Of a stretch of DNA of 64,000 nt, positions 22,180 through 34,700 are shown piece after piece (positions within the stretch are counted from its first letter, which is position 1; every line of letters begins with the position of its first letter). The notes beneath the pieces were generated by a model. It was given only the letters and a program-made list of their open reading frames with translations. It was not told the origin of the DNA and did no database searches. This DNA comes from Tetranychus cinnabarinus (lineage: Eukaryota; Arthropoda; Arachnida; Trombidiformes; Tetranychidae), in contig WHVY01000005.1 of NCBI GenBank assembly GCA_022266195.1, forward strand, positions 4,464,001 through 4,528,000. Reading direction: 5' to 3'. A program made the translations under genes and the position numbers.

Positions 22180-22317
22180 TTATTGCTAAAACACATTTAT
22201 ACACCTTTCCCCTGAAACCTTATTTTTTGTAAAAGCCCATTTCCCCACCCAACAATTATTGTAATCCTCCCCTAATCCCTTCCCGTTCACCCAATTATTG
22301 TTAATGGCCGCCTAAGC

Positions 22318-22411
22318 CATATCCCGATATGTAACCATGATGAGTTCAAAGGGAAACTCATCTGCAACATATCTGATGGAGTCACTTTATGATTAAGTAC
22401 TCCGACTCATC
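22318..22411 (+). promoter_or_regulatory. Three hairpins in the retrotransposon 3' UTR
   Basis: Consecutive inverted repeats: CATAT/ATATG around a CCCG loop (22318..22331); GATGAGTT/AACTCATC around an 8-nt loop (22339..22346 with 22355..22362); GGAGT/ACTCC (22378..22382 with 22399..22403). The region is also more GC-rich than the ORFs. In LINEs, 3' stem-loops are often recognised by the element's own reverse transcriptase; that role is inferred here. Confidence 0.6.
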
Positions 22412-22440
22412 TTTTGTAATGGGCTACAATCTGTAAAAGG

Positions 22441-23689
22441 TTTCATGTACTTGTATGTGTTTTTCATCTAAATTTGAGTTGATTACAACAGGAAAGGGTA
22501 ATTGAATTTACACATAGCTATTAATAAAACTAGATTAAATTGGCGATTGACTAGATCAGGTGAAAATAATAACACTTTTCACTTTAGGTTGGATTATAGG
22601 ATTAGTCTTATCTCTTTAGAGCTGAGATTTGTTATTTACCTTCATTGATTACTATTAAAGCAATTCCGTTGATTCATATGGCGAGTAAAACCGTTATTTT
22701 TAGCCTAGTTTGATTAATTCACGATGAATTGATAGTTATACAGATAAAGATACTTGTTGGTTGACGGTTAGTTGCAACCGTTTCTCATTTGAAAATGTTT
22801 CATTCCCATTGAAAACAATCTGAACGGTATAACAATATTATCTCAACTTGGTGATTCTTTAACTGTAACTGGCATATGAGTGAAGATTTTAAAATCAACG
22901 TCTGTCTATTAAGTAATTTACGTCAATTGTCAACATCAGATTAATCTGGACACACTCCAAATCTCTGGGATTCAGGAAAAAAGAGAAGAGACCAAATTTA
23001 AGAAGACAGAAAATTCATAGAGCATAAGGTGATATTAATTAATAAAGATGCCAAGATATAAACGTAAGCTTGATTATGCTAGCAATAATTACCATAGCTC
23101 AAGAATTCCATAAGAAATTGCCATAAATTGAAATTGTATGGAAAGAGCATTGGATGAGTGAATATAATGGCAATAACAAACTGTGGATATAAAAAAAATT
23201 TAAAAATTAGTTTAGCATAGAGTTAATAGTAAACAATTACAGAAATAATCATCTACTTACCATTAAATCATTATCTATTGATGAGAATTGGAATGAAATA
23301 AATACAATGAAATAGGCCGATTAGTCAAGTAGGTTTTAGTAAACAAGATAAAGGTAAACAAAAAGTTCGCTGTGACAATGAAACCAGAAATGACATCTGA
23401 TTAGATTAAACAATTTGAATTGGCAGTTATAGAGTACGATGTTTTTTCGAGAGTCAGGTTCATGGCTATGGCTATGTTTATCATTGGATTTACAGGTCTT
23501 TAGCTAATTATTTTGATTACAATTTTGATGAAAATTAATTCAATAACCTTTTTTGGTGATTAACATTTCTTTTGAAGCGCCATCTCTTAATTTTTTTCAC
23601 ATTCAAAAGATTGAGTGTTTTGTTTTTTTTTGTGAATGTCATTCTCTGAATCGATGAATGAAAATTCAACTTTGAAATGAATGATTAAC
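22441..23689. other. Intergenic spacer between the retrotransposon and the MITE
   Basis: About 1.25 kb of AT-rich sequence with no supportable gene or repeat. Confidence 0.5.
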
Positions 23690-23982
23690 TAGAGGTGGGC
23701 GATTAGTTGATAATCAGGTAATCGATTATAATCGAAAATTTCACCAGATAATCGATTAATCGATTAATCGACAAAAAGCCAGAAAACTTCAAAAAAACAT
23801 GAATTCACTGAGAATTTGAAATAAATTCGACGTGAAAAAAACTAAAACTTCACTAGCTAATACATGTGTATAGCTAGATTTCGCATATTTACTAATCGAT
23901 TAACTTTTTTGTCTAATCGATAATTATTTTATTTGAACTAATCGATTATAATCGATGTAATCGATGTAATCGCCCACCTCTA
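23690..23982. mobile_element. hAT-type MITE
   Basis: A 293-bp element with terminal inverted repeats beginning TAGAGGTGGGCGATTA. It is flanked by a perfect 8-bp target duplication, TGATTAAC, at 23682..23689 and 23983..23990. Inside both ends lie multiple copies of ATCGATTA-type sub-terminal repeats. The 8-bp duplication and this terminus are typical of hAT elements. It has no coding capacity, so it is non-autonomous. Confidence 0.9.
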
Positions 23983-24113
23983 TGATTAACCGTTAAACCC
24001 TCTCATGAAGAAATCATGATTAATTTAATCTTCTAGTTATTGTAATCTAAGCCTAGCATCATCTACTTCTAAAGAAAGCTTCTTTCTATCAGTCAGTTAT
24101 TTCTTAGTTTAAA

Positions 24114-24132
24114 CATCATCATCATCATCATC
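24114..24132. repeat. (CAT)n microsatellite
   Basis: Six perfect CAT units in the probable 5' UTR/promoter region of the ORP gene. Confidence 0.8.
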
Positions 24133-24251
24133 AGTGCAAATCCTTGGATACCTTTCTTCACTTTCTTCATCTTCATCGTCTTTATTATTTTGCTTTCATT
24201 CTAAGTCCGCCTGTTTCCTCTTCTGCCAATTTTGTAATTTTAATTAAAAAT

Positions 24252-27200
24252 ATGTCATCCTTACGTTTGGTAGGAACTGATCCTGGGAACTTGAATACCC
24301 AAAATAATAACAATATTAACAATAATAACAATTCTTCATTGCCTGAGCCTTTGCCTCAAGAGATTGTTTCTATATCCGAAAGTGTAAGATACATTTAATG
24401 CTGTGTGTCTATTAAATTGAATGTTTATAATTTTCTTTCTTTCTCTCCCTTCCATCTCCCTCGTTTTAAACACTTCTGTGTGCTTTGGTTCAGCTCCATT
24501 TTTCCCATCCTGTTAGATCAATATGTATTGAAATATTTATTTATCCAGCTAACTCATTTTTACCTGTTATAGCCTTTTAGTTTCCCTCTCTTACCCAATA
24601 AAAAAGAGAGAGAGACCTTTGATGTTTTTTTCGTACCCTGTTGTGTGTTTTCATCTCATCCATTATTTTTATCAACTGTTCAACCCTTACAATTTTGTAA
24701 CGAAACAAAATCTATTATTTGTTTCATCCTCAGGAAACATGTTACAGTAGTTATTCACTGTCACAAGAATCCCAAAGATCGGAGACTCGACGATCACCTT
24801 CGAATTTTCATCTTTCTAGTCCGTCAAATCTTCTTACATCGTCTTCTTCCACCACCACAATGTTAATCAATGGATTACCTGAATTGGGTATAAGTGATAT
24901 TGGGGATAAAGAGTTTTCTGAATCAGATCGTTCCACTAAATCAAGTCAACATGTCTATGGTGGAGGCGGAGGGGGTGGTAGTGGAAGTAGTAAACATCGA
25001 AACAGTGATTGGGTCATTTTGGAAGGATTACGTGGTGATCTTCGATATGAAGGTGTCCCAAGTCATTTTGAAGGTTTCCTTTTAAAAAGACGTAAATGGC
25101 CTCTCAAAGGTTGGCATAAAAGATATTTTTACCTGGATAAAGGTATCCTTAAATATGCCAAAACTCCAACCGACTTTACCAAAGGTAAAACTCATGGATC
25201 CATTGATATTGGACTATCAATGATTTCAACCAAAGCCTCTTCTCGTCGCATAGATATTGATGCAGATGAATGTATATACCATATTAAGGTTAAAAATAAG
25301 ATATCATTTGATCAATGGGTACATCAGTTACGTCAACATCGCCATTTTCGTCAGCATCAGATAATGTATCAAGATGATCCAAAAAAATCTGTGCCTGGTA
25401 TTGAAACATCAGTTAGTTTTATGAATATGGGCGATTCATCAACATCAAATGTAACAACCTCCAAGGTTGCAAATTGGATACTTGACTCAAATGGAACTCA
25501 AGAGGAAATTAATCAAGTGTTAGATGAATTACACCGAAGATTAGTACGTTTGTCATCGGTTTTCCAAGAGATAGAGCTTAACATGGGAACGAGGCGACAA
25601 ATGCCAGACATTGACACTGGTAGCTTAAAAAAGTACCGACATTTTATGTTCCGAAGGACTAAAAAAAATCATTCCTCTGTTACCTCAAAATTAAAGGTTG
25701 CCACAAAAAGAAAGAATAATCTTGAGATACCCGTTGTTGGGTCAGAAGAGTCAGAAATTCACGATGATGCCGCTTCATCTGCAAATATTGCTGTTCCCCA
25801 TCTCAGTTCATCGCATCCGTCTCTTAATGAATCTGAAAATACTTCTAATCTCGATAGTCAAGGTCTGAAAACAACCATGACTAGATCATCAACAGAAGTC
25901 GGTAAATCAGCTTCTGCTAGTGCAATCAGGGGAGCAAACAATGGCCAAGCTATGAATATCAACAAAATTAAATCTAACGTTTCAACGGCATTGAATGAGG
26001 AATTTATAACTCTTGCTGAAGAAAGTAAGTCTAGCCTGATTTTCTTGTGAGTTTTACTTGTTCCATAGCTAAATTTTTCATTTCTTTTCTAGTTCATGAC
26101 CAATTGCGACTTTGTCTTCGTAAAATGCGAGGTAATCGTGATAATTCAATCGTTGTACCAACAACTGTTACAGAGGAAACATCAAATTCAGTTAACCCGG
26201 GAACAACTGGTGTAAATATTGTCTCAGGTGCAACTGTCTCATCTGGATCATCAGCTTCTTCTGTGATTATTAACTTAAAGTTGTCTCTTCAAAAAGCCTT
26301 GGATCAGAATAGAGATCTTCGCCAACGTTTGTCTCAAATTCATGCAGATTCAGATATTTCATCATTATCTCAGCTCAATATAATCATGAATTCATGTTCA
26401 ACCGTTGAAGAAGAGGCAGACGAGAATACTCTTGTCCATCAGCCTATCGGTGACTCTAAATCGTATGAAAGCTGCTCAGTTTTAAGTTTATCGGAATATT
26501 ATGATGCTGCTGAACGCTTCTCAACGTGTACCTCTTCAACTGACGAAGAAGACGATCGCAGTGTAACAACGGATCTGAGTGAAGAAGAAACGGCCGGGTT
26601 TAAACAAACTTCTCAAGGGGTGACTGGTAGAAGATCAAAGTTACCCTGTCCAAAGCCAGAAACTGGCGATATTAGTTTATGGAGCTTATTGTGTAAAAAT
26701 ATTGGTAAAGATTTATCTAAAATTAGTATGCCTGTTACTTTAAACGAACCGTTAAATGTTTTACAAAGACTGTGCGAGGAATTGGAATACAGTGAGCTTC
26801 TGGATGAAGCTGCAGCCATTGATGATCCTTGTGAACAAATGCTTTATGTTGCAGCATTTGCAGTGTCAGCATACAGTGGTTCTGCTTATCGAGCTGGTCA
26901 CAAACCATTTAATCCCCTTCTAGGTGAAACCTATGAATGTGTTCGTGAGGATAAAGGATTTCGCTTCATTGCTGAACAAGTCTCTCATCATCCGCCAATC
27001 TCTGCTTGTCATGCAGAATCTGAAAATTATGTTTTCTGGCAAGGTAACTTGTTTGTTTTCTTATAAATGTTTTCTTTTTCTCTAAATGTCTGATAATGAC
27101 CCTGTAAAAACTGTCTCACTAAAATGCATGATCTTATTTTTCACACAGGAATGCGAATTAAAACCAAATTTTGGGGTAAATCAATGGAAATTATTCCTTT

Positions 27201-29223
27201 TGGCAATGTAAACGTTTTGCTCAAACGTACCAAAAGCGTCTACAGATGGAATAAAGTTACAACTTGTGTTCACAATATTTTCAAAGGTCAACGTTATGTA
27301 GATCAATATGGTGAAATGATTATAACTAATGGTGATCTCAAGTGTAAATTGACATTCTCCAAAACTAGTTATTGGTCTAACAAGCGTCACGAAGTTTTTG
27401 GTACCATCACCAATAAAAATGGTGAAGTGATTAAATCCATTTTTGGTAAATGGACTGAAGCACTTTACACTGGAAACCCACCGCAAACTCGATGTATATG
27501 GAGACCTGGTGCTATGCCTGACGATTATAAGCTTTATTATGGTTTTACTCGATACGCATTGGAATTGAATGAGTTAACATCCAATTTGGCTAATAAATTA
27601 CCCATTACTGATACAAGGTTCCGGCCTGATCAAAGGTACGCTTTTCACCTTTCCTTTTCTTTAAATTAAACACTCCATTAGTTAGTTTGAATTACAGAAA
27701 AAAAAGATTGCTTTGGAAAAAAGATTTGACGTCAAGCAAAGGAAAACTAAAAAGCTGTAAAACTTGAGAGCTTAACTAATTGTGATCAATTAACTTTTCC
27801 GTTGAGAGGAAAAAAAAAGTTTAACTTCATTAAATTATCTTTCAACAATCTTAAATAGTCAAAGCTAACAGTAAAGATGGTTGAATCAAAAATATGTACA
27901 AATCTGTGTCACATTGAAAAAGAGTGGAAAAACTTTGAATGAAAATGATTTGAGCAAAAAAATTGCATCAATGTCAACTTGATTTTTTTGTCAAATATCA
28001 TTAACAGTTGGTTAGGTTTGCATTTTTACCGGAACTTTCAACGTTCAACCAATTCTTTACTTCCTTTTAACCATTTCAATCAATACGATGACAGTTTTGA
28101 GTCATTTATGTATTTTACAATACAATCTTTCTGATTATTGTTTCAAACAACCTGACGCTGCAATTTATATCAACCTTTTTCATCTATTCGCATCATTGAT
28201 ATTAAATGAAAATTGAATCTTGCTTTTTTATTCAATTCACCATTGGATTGAAAATTACAGCTTTTCATTGTTTGACTTGCATTATTGAAGTTCACAATAA
28301 GAGATAAGCGAAAAAATTGACTCAAATTTTGCTACTCGATTGATCAATAATGTAATTTAATATTCTTACAGCTTCTCAATGATCTGTTTGCCTTTCATCT
28401 AATTTTATTAATATTTACATTATTTTTCTCGCCCAATAAATTTCGATTAAATTTCACTGAAAATGGGAAATAATTTTATTTATTATCAATATATTCTGAC
28501 ACTGGTTTTGTCATGAATCAAAAGCTTTTCTGTGATATTTGCATTTACATGTAATTTTATTATCATTATTGATGAAATTGACTTTTCCATGGTTTAGGGA
28601 AACTTTCCAATTGTGACTCTGTTTTCAGGTCAAATGTTTCAAGTAATGAAAATGATTGTTAACCATTATAAAAGTAAAATGTTAACCCATTCTTATACTC
28701 ATTTAATCTTTGAGTTATTGTTGATTCTTCAATGTAATATGAAGCCTTATTAATTATATTATCTTCTTGATTTAACGTTCTAGGTTACTGGAAGAAGGTA
28801 AAATTCAAAAAGCTGAGAATATAAAAATGGTTTTGGAGCAACTTCAACGAGAAAGAAGGAAAGAAAGAGAGGAAAAAGGCGAGGCACACAAACCAAGATG
28901 GTTCAAGTAAGTTCTGTAATCATGATAATCATGCCATAATAACTATGATTTTCTTTTATACTTTTCTGAACAGTTATACTTGGCGTGCTTAATCATTATT
29001 ATTATCAACATTGTTAATCTGATATCTAATCCTTTATTTTTCTCCTTCTTTTCCCTTTTCATTTTTCTCAATCAGACAAGAGCCTGTTGATGATGAATTA
29101 AATTGGGTGTCAAATGATGAATATTGGATGTTCAGAGATGGTATAGGTTTCTCCTGTCTTGGTCTAGAGAATCTGTGGCCTGAAGATGTTATTCAGAGAG
29201 AATTATCTGAACAATATAAGTGA
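24252..29223 (+). CDS. Oxysterol-binding protein-related protein, ORP3/6/7 type, with apparent frameshift
   Basis: Lipid-transfer protein acting at ER-plasma membrane contacts. Exons: 24252..24383, 24734..26024, 26093..27043, 27149..27635, 28784..28907 and 29076..29223; about 1043 residues if the frame is corrected. A PH domain starts near residue 155 (EGFLLKRRKWPLKGWHKRY). An FFAT-like motif EYYDAAE in an acidic, Ser-rich setting (26493..26513) should bind VAP on the ER. The sterol-binding ORD includes the signature EQVSHHPPISACHAES near residue 768. The C-terminus ends with WVSND...GFSCLGLENLW. Exon 5 changes frame inside an A-run (28860..28863): upstream codons match the family up to RERRK, and downstream family residues (EREEKGEAHKPRWF) sit in another frame. 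As read, translation would stop early in exon 6, losing about 60 residues. Either a sequencing error or a recent mutation. Confidence 0.9.
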
Positions 29224-31799
29224 ATACAACCTTCACGTTTGATGACTATCTTCCTCTGATCTTACCGAATCAACCATAACATGAAACACCTCGAAACCTT
29301 TTATTGTTTACAAGTTTATTTCATTGCTGCATCATTATTCACCGCAATTCACTGTTGAGTTATATTATTTATCTTGGTTTCTTGAGTTGTTTATAGTCAA
29401 TTTTATTGCTATTGAGGATGGAACAAACATGGATCTCAATGGAGGATTCGAGAAGTTACAAGTTTCTTTAATATAATATAATTCAAGTTTCCAAAGAAAG
29501 AAAAATTAGTAACCATGGATCTTGAAGCTTCTCGAGAATGTATTGGTCATGGCAATAATAGATTAAGTTTCAATTTAACTCGATTATGATACAGAAGTCA
29601 ATACATTGGATAATATATTTTATTTCTCCGTTTTCTGGTCATCTTTATCAGCAACTATGGAAGACAATAGTAGATTTTGCCATCAATCATTCATGACAAT
29701 CACGGAATACGTTGAAAAAAATAAGGAAAAACCATCAACCAGCAAGATTTTCACCCAGATTTCACCATTTATTAACCCACCAATGAGCTCTCAATTTGTT
29801 GCGATTTGGTCATCAAACGGACTTAAAACACCTTTCAAATTTGATATCTTCATCATCATCAATTATATAATGAATTTTATCCTCTAATCTATTGGAATCA
29901 ATATCACTCGTTTGGATTCAATTTCGTTAAACTGTTACGGTCAAGAAGAATGTTAATTGTTTTATATTTTTGAGCCAAAATATTTTAATTTGAAGAACTA
30001 CCAATCAAAAACTAAACAAAGATAAACTCAATCGACGTAATGGAAGCCATAGACCTTAATTAACCTGCTAGTCTCCTAAAATTGTTGCAATCTAAGTTGT
30101 TAAATTGATTGTTATATGAAAGTCTGCACTGGATTACACTGGATGTTGCATCTTTTTGTTATTATTGACATACATTTGTCTACCTGCCTATTAATATCTT
30201 GGATTCTGTAGCACATTCACCTGGTTTCAATCCAAATCCCCGAGTTATCACATAAACAGACTGTGATGGATAAATTTTTATGCATGAAATGCATAAAATT
30301 TTGTTTATGTTGTTTCTGTTGACGATCATCGCAATCATTACAAACCATATTTACGTGTACTTGTTGAATGCCTGCCTCCACCAAATGACTGCTTCACCAT
30401 AGATAACCAATCAAGTCTGATTTTAGATGAATTCACCTTTTCTTTATTAACAAGAATCCACTTTAAATGTCACAATTTCTATTAATAATCCTTTTATGAT
30501 ACCAGATAAAGTTGCTCAAAGATCAAGAACGGAATCGGCCTTTGCTAAATCAACTTTTTTTAGGAAAACAACGGAATCAAGACTTTTGATTTCCTCTTTT
30601 CTCACCATTAATATCTTCATCTTTTCATCTTGTCAAAATGTGATTACAAGAAAATTAGTATCATCATATAGCCTTGAATCAATGAATATTTGTCTTTCTT
30701 TCATCTTGATTCAACACCATCGCTTAACTACTAAAAGATATCCAACTTAAAGAGACACTTTTACCTGTTTATAATTCTGTACATATTTATTCGTTGAAGA
30801 TTCCGTTAGAGTAAAAATAATGGCCACTGACTGATTGCTGATGGACGAAGAAGGAGGCAAAATTGACACTTCCACGGCTTAATCAATTACCTTGTTACAA
30901 TTGTTATTTTTATTTTGTTGACAAAGGAGTAAATTGTGTATTACAACTGATATTGGAAAAAGCAAATCAATTGGAAAAACCAATTTACGGAAACGCTTGA
31001 GATGAAGATTTATCCAAGAAACCTGGAAACAACACTTTTCTTGTTGATTTAATAATTTATTTTGTTGTCAGTATTTATTACAGGTTAAATTAATTGTGAT
31101 AACTTAAAATTAATACAAAAAAAATAAATAACCAACAAACTGAGAATATATAAAATTGATTGAAAAGATAGACGAACTCATGATTTTGTTTTCTTTCTTT
31201 AATTGTTAACTCGCTTCTTTACAATTGTCCCGTGACAATTATCTTGAAAAGTCTATGTAGATATCATTAGTTAATCAACTATCAAAACACCAACAATTGT
31301 CATCTATTGTTATTATTCTCATATTAAAAACAATGTAAAAAACAAACTTAAATCAAAGTAGTCCAATTATTTTATCACATTCACATTAATTTATCGCCAT
31401 AAAATCGCGTATTTTATCATTGAATTTAATTTCATAAAATATCGCCTCAAATAATCAAAATCGTCTATTAATATAATATAATAATTGTTGCTATTTTAAT
31501 ATGATGGATTTACCGTCAAAGCATCACCAATGGTTACAGGTAAGAAGGTAATCATAACAAAGGCCAATGATAAATGTTGCACAAAATATCGGGTCAATTT
31601 TAATTTGTGAAAATGTGAAAATAAATGATTGAATAATTAACTTGGTTACCCGAAAATCAACAATTCAAGAGGTTAAATTCAATATTAACAACTTTGTCTT
31701 TCAATACTTGAAATTGATCTGAATTTATTTAAAAGACATTTAAAATTGTGAATCGATAAACCTTAGGAATATTTAAATTGAATAGACTAATTGTGAAAA
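29224..31799. other. Intergenic region between the ORP and dynein genes
   Basis: About 2.6 kb. It contains the ORP 3' UTR and the presumed dynein promoter. ORFs at 29606 and 30496 show no signal peptide, domain or splice context. The missing N-terminal dynein tail exons, if present, were not found here. Confidence 0.45.
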
Positions 31800-34700
31800 A
31801 TGGATCAGGTTTGTATGTTTTTAATAGTTATTAATCTGTGATTGGGATTGTTTAAGTTGTTATGAATTGAAGGATCAAATTGAAAAGCGATCGTTTGATC
31901 AGAATTCATTTTTAGTTTGAAGAAAGCATTGAGAAACTAATGATAAAATTGAAGAGTTGATTTTTAATTTAATCACCTTTCAATTCAAATTTAGGAAGCT
32001 GATTTTCGAACTCTTGAACGACTTAAATCATTGGTTAACAGATGTGATGGAACCCATTCCAGTGTATTATCCATTTTGAGTGAACTTCGAAGCCATGTTA
32101 AATCATCTGATATGCTGGAAGCTCTTAAAACAGAGCGAATCGAAATGTTGGAGAAGGTTGTCAATTGGGCTGAAAATTCGGTAACAATTGAAACAGGATC
32201 AAATTTAAGTTTGATCGAGCACATTTGCCTGATGAAAGCTCGTGAAGGTAAATTGAAAGCTGTGATTAAAGTGTGTGATCCACTATTCAAAGATATAACC
32301 AGTTATCATGAAGCAAGGCGTAATATGGAGCAAATTGTCCGAGAATTGACTTCCCAGGTTAACTCATTGTACCGCAAATGGTGTTCAAGTTGGCTTACAG
32401 TTGACTTGGACTCACATAAACCTTGTATAACAATTGATCCACAATCCCAAGTACCTTTGGTAACATTTCAACCTCGCCTGGTAACACTTTCCCGTGAATG
32501 TCGAACCCTTAGATGTCTTGGATTTAAACTTCCAGACGATGTTGTTGAAAAGGAGCGCGATTTGGTTAAATATGGATCTTTGGCAAGACAATTGGAGGAA
32601 ATAGTCAACTTTTATTGTACCATTGGTGACTCCATTTTACTCTGTCAACAGCCAATTTTGATTGACGCTGCTCGATCATTTACAGCTCTCCTTGAATCTC
32701 GAAACAACACAATGACCTGGGACTGTGACATTAACCAACTGGAAGCTTGGTTAAGTGAATTAAGAGATTTTGCTCGTAAATTTGCCGATGAAAATAGACG
32801 TTTACACCGATATCATGGATCTTTGCTCAAGTCAATCATTAAACTGTTTGATCTGCCACTCAACAAATGGCGTCCATTGATGAATGAAATGATCTCGGTT
32901 ATGGTTACAGTTGACAATTTGTATTCCAATACAAACACTTGGAAGAAACATTGGGACTATCAATTGTACAAAATATTGGATTACCATTTCAACAAAGCGT
33001 TAATTTCATCTTCAAATTGGCTTGGATTTAATTCAAATCCCTACTGTGGTCATCATTCAACTGAAGTGTCTTCACTAAGAATTGATTTAACCTTTAAAAA
33101 TGGTCAAATTATATTTCGTCCATCACTTGAAGAGATACAGTTTAAGTTATATCATCGCATCAACATGTTTTTAACCACATTTACACAGTTTAAAGGTTTT
33201 CTTGAGTCAATCAATCCAGATATGTTTCAATCCAAGGGAGGAAAAGCGATGAAAAATATTTTCTCAACAATCTATTTACGAAACATTGACAATTTGTCTT
33301 GCCTTTATCAACATGTTGACCGTATTTTATCTGAATTGATTATGATCCGTCAACAATTCAATGAATGGACTTGTTTATTCAATGTAATCCAAGAATCGCA
33401 TTCAGATGACTTTTCGCTGTCGACAGTTTTATCATTGGTAACACTGGAAGATTACCAGAATAATTTAACGCTGGTTAAACAGAAAGGAAAAGAGTTTAAC
33501 AAGAAATTTATCGACAACGATTTAACCTGCTCTACAAGTAACATCACTGTTAACTTGATTCCAATCAAAGTCTCTGTCGATTGGATTTACAGTGAAATTG
33601 ACCGACTTTTAATCAACTCATTGCGACGTGAAACAGAGTCCATGTCTACCGAGCTCAACAATAAACTGAGTCAATTATTAACCCAATTAACATCTCCGCC
33701 AGATAAGGTTAAAGCTGTTATTGAATTGGAATCATTCTGGTTAGATTCATCATCCTCTACAATCATTTCAATTACCTCAACCTACAATGAATTGTCTGAA
33801 AGATGTCAATTCTTAAGCAAATGGTCTGCTAAATCAATCCCAAACTTGGCTGATTTAAACGAGAAATATGGTCGATTTCAAAGTCTTGTTGACAACAGAG
33901 AGTCGCTTATTGCTTCGTTTAAACAGTTACTTCGATCACGGCTTGAAACTAGATCAGGTGAAACGGTTAAAAGTCTTGAGAGTTTAACCCAAAACTGGAA
34001 AATAATTAAGTCTCGAGGTTATCCAAATCCTTCACAACTTGAAGAGTTGAAGCAACAATTTGAATCGGTTGGCAGTGATGTCGATAATTATCTTGAAGGC
34101 TGCAAGTACTTTAATCTTCCAGTTCCAGAGGCTATTGAAATGTTCAACTCTTTCCGTGTTGAGATCATTGATTCCCATAGAAGACTATTGAAAGCTAAAC
34201 AATTTGATGATGGATTGGAGCCTTACTTGCATACAGAATGGATAATTGTTCGTTATAAAGTGCCACTTCTTGAAGATTACATTGAATCTTGGGATAAATC
34301 ACAGGCCAACAATAATGACGAAGAAGCTGATGAAGTGATTAAAATGCGAGTTAAAGAATGGAAAAGCTTTATTGCAATTTTAAAGCTAATTAAAGGTGAA
34401 GTGTTTGCTAAATCACACTGGGATGAGCTTTTAACTTTAATAGATTACGATTCAAGAGCAATTGAGACTCTAAAGCTGAAAAATTTGTTTGATAAACGAG
34501 AAACTCTTATAACAATCAAGAATGAATTGAGAGCGTTAAATGATCGAGCACTTGGTGAACAATCTGTCAGGCAAACATTTGCCGAACTGGAATCATTAGC
34601 TGCTTCAGCCAAATTTGATTTAACTCGTTACACAATGGATTCTGGTCAACAGGTTAGCTTGATTAAAAATTGGAGATCAATTTTAAACTCCATTTCGGAA

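Larger units (their letters stand above)
13933..22259 (+). repeat. Dispersed AAYAATTATT motif, at least 35 copies
   Basis: A hand scan finds AATAATTATT (a perfect palindrome) about 20 times and AACAATTATT about 15 times. Examples of the first form are near 14862, 15085, 16307, 17105, 18208, 19342, 20088 and 21127. Examples of the second are near 13933, 14216, 15330, 16686, 19010, 21330 and 22250. They occur in all ORFs, in more than one reading frame, in spacers, in introns and one coding exon of the antisense gene, and in the 3' UTR. In the other 55 kb I noticed one copy (near 11395). Average spacing is about 245 bp and irregular. Confidence 0.85.
13930..22440 (+). mobile_element. Non-LTR (LINE-type) retrotransposon with an embedded antisense gene
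   Basis: About 8.5 kb, A-rich on the plus strand, with codon use very different from the host genes. In order: a Gag-like ORF with zinc knuckles (13961..15220), an antisense spliced RING-type gene (15630..16891), a second small ORF (17625..18701), an AP-endonuclease plus reverse transcriptase ORF (18955..22179) and a 3' UTR with three hairpins. All ORFs are open and catalytic motifs are present, suggesting a recent or still active copy. The endonuclease class and Gag-like ORF1 place it broadly with the I/Jockey/R1 group. Ends are approximate: the left end rests on the first AAYAATTATT motif near 13933 and the ORF1 leader, the right end on the structured tail. No target-site duplication was found by eye. 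Confidence 0.85.

Noticed and set aside
13930..22440. Dispersed AAYAATTATT copies as a CRISPR or satellite array
   Set aside because: Spacing is irregular, the unit is only 10 bp, and copies lie within coding DNA of a eukaryotic retrotransposon.
29606..30750. ORFs of 93 and 84 residues as missing dynein tail exons
   Set aside because: They show no resemblance to the DYNC2H1 tail and lack consistent splice sites.
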